From contig JAHBMJ010005733.1 of assembly GCA_018398765.1 (NCBI GenBank), positions 1-64,000 of the forward strand: DNA of 64,000 nt. Direction: 5' to 3'. The DNA comes from Chromera velia. Lineage: Eukaryota > Sar > Chromeraceae. The notes beneath the pieces were generated by a model. The model made no database searches. It saw only the letters and a list, made by a program, of their open reading frames with translations, and was not told where the DNA came from. The position numbers were made by a program, and so were the translations under genes. Below are positions 34,237 through 43,853 of the stretch, in pieces (the stretch's first letter is position 1; the number at the start of each line of letters is the position of its first letter).

Positions 34237-35412
34237 TTTGCCTCGTTGGTCAGGTGAGGCCTAAGACGACAGAGTTGGAAAGAATCTACCCGGCCAAAGA
34301 TCGAGGATGGAAAAGGGCGCATTCATGGATGGACGGATGGAAGGATAGATGGGTCCAACGAACCGCAAACTCAAGCACACGTGATCCACCTTGCAAGTGC
34401 TTCTCGTCTTGTGACTGCAGAGACCGATCTGTTTGCCACGCTTCGCTCAGCTGAAATGCTGTAAAATGTCTGAATTATATAAGAGGTACGTATACATGCA
34501 TGCATGCATGCAATCAAAGAATCGATCGTTATTAATATATATAGCTAGATATCTTCCCATGCAGCTATCCATGCAATTATAATGCTATCCCGCCCCCATG
34601 CACTCGCCCCCATGCATGCATGCATGCATGCAGCTATGCTGCCAGCTGGTCCATGCTGGCCCCGGGGTCCGACCGCGCACGCGTGCATGCCGCGCGCGCG
34701 TGCATGCACGCGTGCGGCATGCATGGCCGGGCCGTCTCATGCCGTCTCTCAGTGATACCCTCACATACCCTCACTGCCCATCACTGCGCCCATTCACTGC
34801 CCTCCTTCCATCTCCTTCCTACTCAGAAATCTACTCGGAAGTACCCTCCTTAGCTCGTCACGCTTGCGGAGCCGAGCCACATCTCATTTCAGCCACTCTC
34901 AACCTGATGACTTGACGTGCTGATTTAGGGAGACATCTTCGACTCGACTTCGGGCATTTCGTTTCACGTCGTTGAGGCGTCTCGGATCTCGATAAGTTCG
35001 CCTGTCAGAAACTTCCATTGCGGGACGAACTGGAGGCGCGAGAGAGACCACGTTGCGGGTGCGTCGATGCTGCGCTTTATTTGATTGGGTGTGGGGGCCT
35101 TCCTTTTCACTGGCTCTCCTTCTTTGCAAGGTCCTCGCCTCTGTTTTATGCCGCCCTTAATCAGAAACGGCCCCAACCAGCTCCCGCGTTGATATGCATT
35201 TCGCAATGTAGCAAAGCAGCACTGTCATGGAAAATTAGATTCCTTTTTGTTTTGTTCGGTGCAGATAAAAGCGGATTGTGGAAGAACTGGCAAGGGGTCC
35301 AGTGTGGACCTTGCGGGCTGTTTGGGGGAAGTTCGCGCCCCCCAGGCAGGATCCCTTCCTCCTTCTGTAGCAGCTGTTGACTGACAACGTGGAAGGAAGG
35401 AACGAAACTGCC
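34237..35412. promoter_or_regulatory. Divergent promoter region with TGCATGCA clusters
   Basis: This region separates the start codons of the minus-strand receptor gene and the plus-strand Utp12 gene. It contains dense TGCATGCA palindromes at 34497-34512 and 34612-34632 and a further copy at about 34701, within a short GC-alternating stretch (CGCGCGCG, ACGCGTGC). The frames across it show no domain. The palindromes are candidate AP2-type factor sites by analogy with apicomplexans. Confidence 0.45.
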
Positions 35413-38400
35413 ATGGACTCCGAGCTGCAGCGCCTCCGTGATGGGTGGGAAGCACGCAGGAGAAACCGGGCAGCATCAGCGGGGGAGTCCGCAGACGGAG
35501 CTGCAGCAGCCGCATCCTCTTCCTCCCCTTTCTCGTCCTCCCGACCTGGTGCCTCCCTTTCCCTCCCATTTTCCTCGAAGGATCCTTTGAGTGACTGCGG
35601 CCTGACGCTGCGGGGGGTTGTGGACGCACTGAGGAGAGTACATGGGGACGCAGACGTGGACGGAGAGGGAGAAGGGGGGTCCGAGGGGATCGTCGGAACT
35701 GAACAGATGATGGTCGAGTAAGTTCCGAATTATGATAATCTTGCAGAATCATCGTTTCTGTGTATCTAAGGGTGTTGTGTGGGTGTAAGAGATTATGCTC
35801 GGGAGTGGGTGAGGGAGAGGCGGACAGAGAACCTTAATTACATTCTGACGATCGGCGTTTTGTTTCAGATCGGCTAACTGACTGAGCCAGGCGCGCATAC
35901 TCACGCACGATTGCTCACCAAGTGTGGGGGTAGCGAGAACTGCAGAGAACGAGCCAAGGAACAAAGTGTGTGAGAAAAAGCGAGGTGAAAAACGGGGCGT
36001 TCGAGAGAAACAGGAAGAAACATGGAAAATGGGACGATGGTCGTGATTTTTTTTTTTGTCTCTACGATTCCTTGGGGCCCTCTCTGTGTCTTTTTTTGGC
36101 GGGGTTACTTGGCGTGTGAGCGAGCGAATATGTGTCTGATTTCAATCGCTCTCTTTCTCTCTCTGTGCATGAGTGCGTCCGCGTGTATATGTGTGTATGT
36201 GTGTGTGTGTATGTGTGTGTGTGTGTGTGTGTGCGTGTGTGTGGTGTGTGTGTCAGTGCCGCTCGGGAGGCGTTGCGTGTCGACAGCACCAGCTGCCTGG
36301 AGGCACTGGGAAATCCGAGAAATGACAGGCGTCAGTCAGTCATTCTGAAGCTAGTCATTGTGCAAAGCACAAGGAAAGCACTTGTTAGTTTCCGATCATT
36401 TGTCGCTTCTCTACTGTTGGTTGCTTCTTTGAAAAGAGAAGTTTGGACCATACCTCCCTCCCGCCTTCCCACGACGGGACCCTGCCTCTCCCTCTCTGTG
36501 GCTCTTCCCTTCATTTATGTTTCAGCAAAATCGCGTGTTCTTTTCTCTTTCTGCCGTTTCGGAATGTGCATGCGTGCATCTGCGTTTAAGCACAACTCCT
36601 GCTAACAGCCTGAAAAAAAAAAAAATGCAGAGCTTCCTTCTGCCCCTCCTCTCCTCTCCTCTCTCTGTACCCGCGTGCGTGTGTGCAGTAATCACCCATG
36701 CCGTCAAGCGACTGACGCAGGCCGAGTGTTTTGACCTTCTCGAGTTGATTGGAAGTAGACTGCAACAAGAGTCAGTGTGCAAGTGAGCGAGTTGAATGAA
36801 CTCAGGATGCAATCGCAAAAGGGCGGGCGGGTTGGAGAGAGGACGGAGAAATGACAAGCAGGGGGGAGAGAGGCTCGTCTGAAGAAGGAAAATGAGAAGA
36901 AAGGACAATGGCCACCTTCGTTGGGTCCAATGTAAACAGACTGAAGGGCACTCGCAGGCAGCCGGACAGACAGAGAAGGGATGGGGAGGGGAGGGGAGAG
37001 AGACAGATTGAAGGGGAAAAAAAACGAATTCTCTTTAAAAGCGATGCAGAAAATGATTCTCGCAAATGACAAGGCAGAGGTCGATCGATGAAATTATCGG
37101 CAGCGGCGATACCGAACAAGCTAGAGCCCTGTGCGCGGGGTAAGGAGTGCGGTGCAGATGCTGGAGAAAAAAACGCAGAGAAACGTNNNNNNNNNNNNNN
37201 NNNNNNNNNNNNNNNNNNNNNNNNNNNNNNNNNNNNNNNNNNNNNNNNNNNNNNNNNNNNNNNNNNNNNNNNNNNNNNNNNNNNNNNNNNNNNNNNNNNN
37301 NNNNNNNNNNNNNNNNNNNNNNNNNNNNNNNNNNNNNNNNNNNNNNNNNNNNNNNNNNNNNNNNNNNNNNNNNNNNNNNNNNNNNNNNNNNNNNNNNNNN
37401 NNNNNNNNNNNNNNNNNNNNNNNNNNNNNNNNNNNNNNNNNNNNNNNNNNNNNNNNNNNNNNNNNNNNNNNNNNNNNNNNNNNNNNNNNNNNNNNNNNNN
37501 NNNGGGGGGGGGGGACAGACAGACAGAAGGACCGTGGCGCTCTGACGCCAACACTGAAGAGAATCCAAGAGAGAGTCGAGAGCGAGCTGCAGACAGAAAG
37601 ACCGTTAACGGCGTTGTCGGACGGTGTCCGTTCTGTCTCTCGACTTTTTTTCACTCACTTCTTTTTGTCCCGTGTTCTTGTTTTGGTTTCTCCTTCTCAC
37701 CCCCCCTTCCCCCTCCCCTCTCCACTCAGAAACACACCCCTCATATGTGGGCTTTTCGCGTGGACCCGCGATATCATCCGTCTCCACAAAAAAGACGCGG
37801 CATCGGACCCGGGAGTCATCAGGGTGGGTCCTCTAGCTAGTGGTTGTTGTAGAGAGAATCGCAGAAAGAAAAACATTGATTGAAGTGTCTCCCGATTTGA
37901 GGCTACGAGTCTGTCCATCAGTTCGTTCCTTTGTCGGTCGTGCCACGAGGTAGTCAGTCAATGAGTGAGTCAGCAGGCCATTTGGCACTCACTTGATCGA
38001 TCGATGTACCGTCTCCCCACTCAGCACGCTCGGTCATCCTTCAAACCCTCACAGAGACTTCATGTGTGGTCTGCAGCCTCTCTCGCTTCTTGTTCCGCAG
38101 CTGCTGTCAGACTCGCTGCTTTTCGGTCTCTCTCCCTCTCTCTCTCTCTCTCTGTCTGTGTGTGTGTGTGTGTGTGTGTATGTGTGTGTGTGTTTGTGTG
38201 TTTGTGTGTGTGTTTGCATGTGTGTGTGTGTGCGTGTGCGTGGGTGGGTGTGCGTGTTTGTCTGTGTGTATGTGTGGTAGGGGGGGGGGCTCAGGGGGGG
38301 GGGGGTGGGGATGTACATGTATCTGTCCGTTTAAAGTATGCCAGGGCTGAATGCAGCTACGGCCAGAGAGCTTTGCTAATTTTCCTAACGAATTTCTATT

Positions 38401-38770
38401 CGACTTGCAGGCGTTGAAGGCGATCTCTGCAGCTGCACGTCAACGCACAAGGTTGCAGGGCACCCTTCGGAAGTTGTTGGTGAGACTGATGAATGCAAAG
38501 TTTTTAGAGGAAGTGACGACAGGTCTGCACGGAAAAGGAGCCGGGAGACGCCTCCGACCGAAAGAGAAAGACAAGCAGGCACAGAGCAGCAGACTGCCAA
38601 ATGGTCCAGGTGCTCCCGCAGGGATGGAGAGTGAAGAAGAAGACGAAGAAGACGAAGAGGAAGAAGAAGAAGAGGAGGACGAAGAAGACGAAGAGGAGAA
38701 GGCAGGTGATGACGATTCCGACTCCGACGAAGTCGAAGAGGATGAAGAGGATGAAGACGAAGATATATAA
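35413..38770 (+). CDS. Utp12-domain ribosome biogenesis protein (UTP5/WDR43 C-terminal type)
   Basis: Exons 35413-35717, 36257-36330, 36689-36782, 37730-37823 and 38411-38770 join in phase and give 308 residues. The middle matches the Utp12 helical domain of small-subunit processome proteins: GLTLRGVVDALRRV, EALRVDSTSCLEALGN, LITHAVKRLTQAECFDLLEL, then LFAWTRDIIRLH and ARQRTRLQGTLRKLLVRL. The tail is almost pure Asp/Glu (EEEDEEDEE, DSDSDEVEED), as in human WDR43. The family acts in the nucleolus in early 18S pre-rRNA processing as part of the UTP-A complex. The first about 65 residues are Ser/Ala-rich and there is no WD40 propeller, which full-length UTP5 has. The 317-base gap lies inside intron 3. 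Exon 3 (ending TGC AA) and exon 4 (A AAC) match in phase, but a missing exon in the gap cannot be excluded. Confidence 0.7.
37187..37503. other. Assembly gap (317 N)
   Basis: Undetermined bases bounded on the right by a run of eleven G. It falls in an intron of the Utp12-domain gene. Frames across it are meaningless. Confidence 0.99.
38155..38310 (+). repeat. GT dinucleotide array and G runs in intron 4 of the Utp12 gene
   Basis: (CT)n followed by (GT)n from about 38128 to 38275, then two G runs. The following exon starts at 38411 after CGACTTGCAG. Confidence 0.85.
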
Positions 38771-39212
38771 ACTGACAGACGGGTTTTAGTTTACATCAGC
38801 TGAGCCCTAGCCTTAAAGACTTTAGAAAGGCTAAACACACGCATCTAGTACATGCATGGAGAATTAAAACTGTCACTGTTGGAAGTTTGTTTCACACAGC
38901 GAAAAAAAACTACCTATGTACATATTGGAGTACAACATAGTAAAACGTTTTGCTATGATAGTATGATCAATTTGGAACCAATGTATCCTCATATTTTAAT
39001 TTTAAACTAGATTTTAAGTTTATAATTTAGACTATAGAGTTTAGACTTTTAAATTAAAACTACCTTGCCGATTGACTGTTTATACTGGTGTGTTGTTCGA
39101 TCGACTCATCAAAAGCTAGCATCAAAAGTTTTGTCTCGCTGCTGGCAGCCTGGTGCTTGAAAAATCGTATATACTTCATGAACAACTAAAGTAACAACAA
39201 GTGAAAACATAG
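38771..39212. other. Intergenic, AT-rich, no gene seen
   Basis: This is the 3' flank of the Utp12 gene up to the GAT array that marks the LINE 3' end. It is AT-rich after about 38980. No features were recognised. Confidence 0.5.
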
Positions 39213-41290
39213 TACTGATGATGATGATGATGATGATTAAGGGTTAAATTCTAGATTTAGTAACGCCAAATCCCAAGCCACTAGCAAGGCTTTGAGGACA
39301 ACCCAGAGCACACATTTATGGGGGGGGGGATGGGGAAGCCTGCATGCCAATCGGATCGATTCGCCTCAACTTGCCTTATCGACAGAATAGACCTTCTTGA
39401 GACAGTCGGCTATAGCTTTGGAACCGCTTCTAGGCAGAATTGTGCACAACAGCAACACCATATCCTTCATTTTTTTCTCATTATCAGAATTGCCCCTCCC
39501 GGTTGCACCTGCAACGCGTTGTGCGATCTGTATTCTTATGTCAATGGGTGCTTTCTGCTTCGTAATTTCGTATAGTTCTTTTAGCCTGTTCCATTCCCTT
39601 TCTGTGTCCTTACATTCCATCAGAACATGAACCTCATCTTTGATTATACGCGAGGGGGACAAACATTTATCGCACAGCCGTTCCGGTTGACTTCTATTTA
39701 TATCCCCCCCTGTGAGAGCCCTGAAAAGCGTACGGAAGCCTGCGGAGGACTGCAACAGACTCTTTGGCAGAGGTTCAATACTGCACTCTATCATTTCACT
39801 TCTCGGACGCCATTTCCTTTCACTCAGAAGGTGCATGGCCAAACGCTGTCTGGACGGATTCTCTGATTGGAAAGGGGAGAGATTCGCAAGGTGGGGAAAA
39901 ATTCCGTCTCTATCTCTAACGTTTCTAGTTTCTTCTCTCAACCAGTCGGACAGCCAGGCACCCTCTACGATCTTTTTTGCCGCCCTTTTCCTTCTACCCT
40001 TACCCTTCCCTTTAAACTTGTCCCTCACCGTGTTTGGCAATGCAGGCCACAAAAGGGAGCAATCTAATGGAACGGCCAGCCATTTTACTGTCTTAACAAA
40101 GGGTTCACATGAGCCAGCCAAGCACTCATTCCATACTGCCCGGGGTAGAGCATGATTGATCGATTTGATGCATTGGATGAAGCCCCCACTCAACTTATCA
40201 AGTAGAGAACTGAATGGCTCGAGAGAGAGAGAGAGAAGGGAAGGCGAAACAAAGGAGTGATGGGAGAGACTAAAACAACATCGAACAAAACGTAACTGTA
40301 ATGCATCGAGGCAGGCAACATCTGTCTTTCTCAGCAGGATCGTTTCCAGTCCATACAGCGCGACTGGCAGCCAGAGGGCCTTGAACAAAGTAATTTTAGA
40401 AAAGGGAGAAACAAAGCCCAGAGAAGAGAGAGTACTAAACACCGCCCCCAAAGCCTTCTCTACCGCCTCAATGCGGGCTTCGACTGTCTTGCTAAGGTCC
40501 CCGCCCTCAAAAACCCAGTTGCCCAAATACTTATATTTACTCACCGCTTCCACTGGTCTGCCTTCATAAAGAAAAAGGGTCCGGGGCACTAGGTCGGGGT
40601 GGGGGGAGGAGAGACGCATAACTTTTGTCTTCTTTAAATTCATCTTCAGGCCGTGCTCCTTACAATAGTCCTCGAGGCGAGACAGGCGTTTCTGCAAGTC
40701 AGAAGCACTGTGAGCAAACAGAACAAGGTCGTCAGCGTATCCGATGCTTTCGATTAAAACGTCAGACAGTCTGACAGGAGTCTTTCTATCAGTACCCCCA
40801 GCCGAGCTTTGATTCCTGTTTTCATTATCGGAGCTGACAGACTTATGCAGATTGTTGATGAAAAGAAGAAAGAGGAGAGGAGAGAGAGGATCGCCTTGTT
40901 TTACTCCTCCACGTTCTGGAAAGCATTGTGTTGCCCCATCCACCCAAGCCTTCACCTGACTATACATCGAATGAATCATCCAAACATCGGCTTGGCTTAC
41001 TCCTTCCTCCCTGAGCCTCTCTAACATTTTAACCTGAGGAACTGTATTAAACGCCTTGCTGAAATCAACAAACGCGGCAATCAGAGGGCTCTTCTTCTTT
41101 TTGGAGCTGAGAATTAACGAAGACAGAGCAGCGAAGGCCTCCCTTATCCCTACCCCCTGTCTGAAGCCGAGCTGCCTTTCGTCAATTTTCACCTCCTTCC
41201 TGATCTTTGAGTCCATCAATAAAGCAAAAATCTTATCCAGAAGCCCCACAATATGGATCGGGTGCCATCATCATCATTATCATCAGTATT
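39213..41290 (-). mobile_element. 5'-truncated non-LTR retrotransposon (LINE) bounded by trinucleotide arrays
   Basis: On the minus strand the copy begins inside the reverse transcriptase domain at about 41262 (PIHIVGLLDK), runs through the open frame to 39366, and has a 3' UTR of about 125 bases. It ends in AACCCTTAATCATCATCATC at about 39245-39218. The 5' junction abuts ATC/GAT-type repeats (41264-41290), so both edges are trinucleotide arrays in inverted orientation. A worn copy of the same family lies at 61-64 kb. Confidence 0.8.
39366..41262 (-). CDS. LINE reverse transcriptase ORF fragment, intact frame
   Basis: About 630 codons are open without a stop. Reverse transcriptase motifs appear in order, numbered from the GTG at 41249: FVDFSKAFNTV (about 60-70, motif A), KQGDPLSPLLFLLFIN (117-132, motif B), YADDLVLFA (171-179, motif C with the catalytic DD) and LKMNLKKTKVM (201-211, motif D). 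Toward the C-terminus CDKCLSPSRIIKDEVHVLMEC has the C-x2-C...H...C layout common after the LINE RT domain. The endonuclease and the first RT motifs are missing because of 5' truncation, so the protein cannot mobilise on its own. There is no proper start codon; the frame is open into the truncation point. Confidence 0.9.
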
Positions 41291-41921
41291 ATCAGTATAG
41301 TAGTAGTGACTATATGACCTAGTGTATACAACTCATTAGTAGCCTGAGTATCATTCAAAGCTTAAGTGTCGATACTAACATTTGTTGCCTATGACATTTA
41401 ACAGCTCTAAGTATAACGTCGAATTTATCTTTGTCCTAGTTTTTGTCATACTAACTTATACAAATTATGTAACAAATATTCATAATAATGAACTAATTGA
41501 AATTCAATTAAAGATTTAAAATTTTACTCAAAAGAAATGCTTCGAGAAATGCTTTACCAGACAAGTTCTGTTCAAGTTGATACACCTCACGGTGTATGTG
41601 TTCAAACTCGTTGGGGGTGTATTAAATTACAAAGCAGACTGGAAGCAGACTTTAAAACTGCATGAATTCTGAATCTCTGATGATGGCATCATGATGCCGA
41701 CTTAAATAAGAAACGAACCCTTTCCAGAACCCAAGAAAACATGCAAACTTTCATTGTTTTGGGCCACTTTTCAGCCAGTCCTCCTGCGCATTCTTTTTGC
41801 CGGCTTTCTCTCCATTCATCCACGTGCACTGCTCCTTCGCCTCTGGGTCAGGCGGCTCAGGCCCCGGTAGGCCGACCAACTCACACAAACTTACCACAAA
41901 CAAAGACGGCAGCTGAATGAA
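41291..41921. other. Intergenic between LINE and aminotransferase gene
   Basis: AT-rich to about 41560, then the 3' flank of the aminotransferase gene. I see no coding or RNA feature. Confidence 0.5.
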
Positions 41922-43262
41922 CTACTCATTGATAGGCCACGACCAGTCACTCTTTGTGCGACCGTATTGGATGTCCTGCAGCCGTTTGAGGAGCTCTGCA
42001 GCGAGGGGCCCTGCACCCGCAGAGGGGTCGGAGGGGTCAAGGGCGATGGGGTAGTCCACCCCCTCATAGGCAAGTCGGTTGACGGGGGCAATCACAGCTG
42101 CTGTGCCTGCACCGAACACCTCCTTGATTCTTCCCTCTGCATGGGCCTTCAAGAAATCTCGGTGCATGTACATCTTCCCCTCTGTCACCTTCAACCCCTC
42201 AAATGCACTCCCACTTCCCGGTTGTGCCATCTGGCGTGCGAGTTCAAGAATCGAAATTCGGGTCACACCAGGAAGGATCAGGTTCGACTCAAGGGGGGCC
42301 GTCACAAGTTCCTTCTCCCCCTTCTCATTCACCCAGTAGACAAACAAATTCATGGTCCCAACTTCAGTCAGCAACTGGTCAGGCTTGCCATCAATCGTCT
42401 CTGGGAACAGCCACAGAAGCTGTTGGAATCCGTGCTCGGCCCCCAGAGCCTGGGGAAGAATTGTTGGCCCGTAGTTGCCCCCAACCTTCGTGTCCCCTGA
42501 GCCTCCCGGCCAGGCTCTGACGTAATGGCTCTCTGCGAGAATGGAGACGGGCTTGAATCCGGTAGGGTAATATGGGCCCACCGGACTCAGAATGACGTAG
42601 ACCTTCGAGAACTGTGGAGCGGTCACGCCCAGCGTGGGCTGAGTTGCAATGGCGGTTGGTCTAATGTAGATGGAAAATCCGTCCTGGTTTGGCACAAACT
42701 GCTCATCGACTTCGAGGAGTTTCTTGATAAGTTTAATCATTTCGGGCGTGTCAAAGTCAGGCAGGGCGAGACGCGTGCAGGATCTTTTGAACCTGGCCAT
42801 GTTCAGGTCAGGTCTGAACATGAGGACCTTCCCGTCCTTGTTCTTGTATGCCTTCATGCCCTCAAAACACTGAAGAGAGTAGTGGAGAGAGGAGGCAGCA
42901 GGGTGAAGATCCAAATTCTTGAAGGGGTGGATGGAAGGGGAGTGCCACCCTTTCTGGTGGTCCCAATCAATTTCCAACATGTGGTCAGAGAAGAAGCGAC
43001 CAAACACAAGACAGTTCAATGGGGGCATTTGCGTGGTAGGCCCCTCTTTTCTTTGAATCACAACCTTGCTAGAATCCAAGGAAGCCAGAGAACCAGTCGA
43101 CGCGAAGTGACGCAACGAACCAGCAGCTCCACGAAGAAAAGGAGACTGGAAGGCCGAACGGCTGCTCGGCAACAGAGCGCGACGATACAAGGCAGCCGCC
43201 CTCATTTTGAATGACCGCTCAATCGCTTTCGGAGTGTGGCGGGGTGCGAAAGACGTGCTCAT
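41922..43262 (-). CDS. BCAT: Branched-chain-amino-acid aminotransferase, mitochondrial
   Basis: An intronless frame of 446 residues. It reversibly transfers the amino group between Leu/Ile/Val and 2-oxoglutarate, using PLP. Fold-type IV signatures are complete: SLQCFEGMKAYK (about 129-140), RPTAIATQPTLGV, GDTKVGGNYGP with the PLP Lys at about 259, TEVGTMNLFV with Glu 300, PGVTR (331-335) and EVFGAGTAAVIAPV. The first 60 residues are rich in Arg, Ala and Ser with almost no acidic residues (RAAALYRRALLPSSR, RHFASTG), fitting a mitochondrial presequence. A second in-frame ATG at 43205 begins exactly at that presequence and may be the true start. Length matches eukaryotic BCATs (about 390-400 without the presequence). 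It is divergent from the PDI gene, 591 bases away. Confidence 0.95.
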   Translation of the reverse strand: MSTSFAPRHTPKAIERSFKMRAAALYRRALLPSSRSAFQSPFLRGAAGSLRHFASTGSLASLDSSKVVIQRKEGPTTQMPPLNCLVFGRFFSDHMLEIDWDHQKGWHSPSIHPFKNLDLHPAASSLHYSLQCFEGMKAYKNKDGKVLMFRPDLNMARFKRSCTRLALPDFDTPEMIKLIKKLLEVDEQFVPNQDGFSIYIRPTAIATQPTLGVTAPQFSKVYVILSPVGPYYPTGFKPVSILAESHYVRAWPGGSGDTKVGGNYGPTILPQALGAEHGFQQLLWLFPETIDGKPDQLLTEVGTMNLFVYWVNEKGEKELVTAPLESNLILPGVTRISILELARQMAQPGSGSAFEGLKVTEGKMYMHRDFLKAHAEGRIKEVFGAGTAAVIAPVNRLAYEGVDYPIALDPSDPSAGAGPLAAELLKRLQDIQYGRTKSDWSWPINE

Positions 43263-43853
43263 TCACTTCTCCACTGACAGCACAGCCGTCGTTCCTGCGT
43301 GAAGGCAGAACTCACACGGCCCGGGTTGGAAGAGGGCATGCTTGTCGATCATTCCGCAAACCGATTTTCTTAATTCTCTCCATGCTAACCGGTTCTGAGT
43401 GTGAGCCGCATGTGAGCCGCCGGCCGGGGTCTGCATGGTCGGACCCGCGGCCCCTCTGCCGGTTGTCAATTCAGTCAGACTGATCATGACTGATCAAAAA
43501 AGTGCTCAACCTGCATGATGAAAAAAAACTGACATAGCCCTTGGTGACCAGTCTGCCGGTTTTGCGTTGTCAAAAGACTTGCCTACTGACATAGCCCTGG
43601 GATTTGTACCTATCGACACCCCCCGTCTTCTACCACAGGGACGCTCGTCCAGTCGGAGACGGCAAGGTGACTTCATTTGCTCAGCGCCGTCTCTTCGATC
43701 CCTTTCTGGCATCTCTGTGGACTCGGGTGAAGCCATTTCGCGCTACTTACTCTAAGACCTGCTGCCAGATCTATTCGCTGTGTAGCGTGAGGTTTTCAAA
43801 ATCGTGTCCCTTCGTACCCAGAGAAAACGGGAGCAAGAAAACGAGACGGGAAA
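43263..43853. promoter_or_regulatory. Divergent intergenic promoter region (BCAT / PDI)
   Basis: 591 bases separate two divergent start codons and must hold both promoters. A phrase of the form TGACATAGCCCT(T/G)GG occurs twice, near 43530 and 43587. I recognise no TATA box or known site with confidence. Confidence 0.4.

Noticed and set aside
35018-35380. 120-codon plus-strand frame upstream of the Utp12 gene
   Set aside because: No ATG start, skewed Cys/Ser/Pro composition, and it lies in the divergent promoter region.
36802-37883. Several long frames on both strands
   Set aside because: They are open only because they cross 317 undetermined bases.
39918-40380. Plus-strand frames across the LINE
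   Set aside because: Antisense shadows of the reverse transcriptase frame.
42525-43214. 229-codon plus-strand open frame
   Set aside because: It is the antisense shadow of the aminotransferase gene, whose minus-strand frame has complete catalytic motifs.
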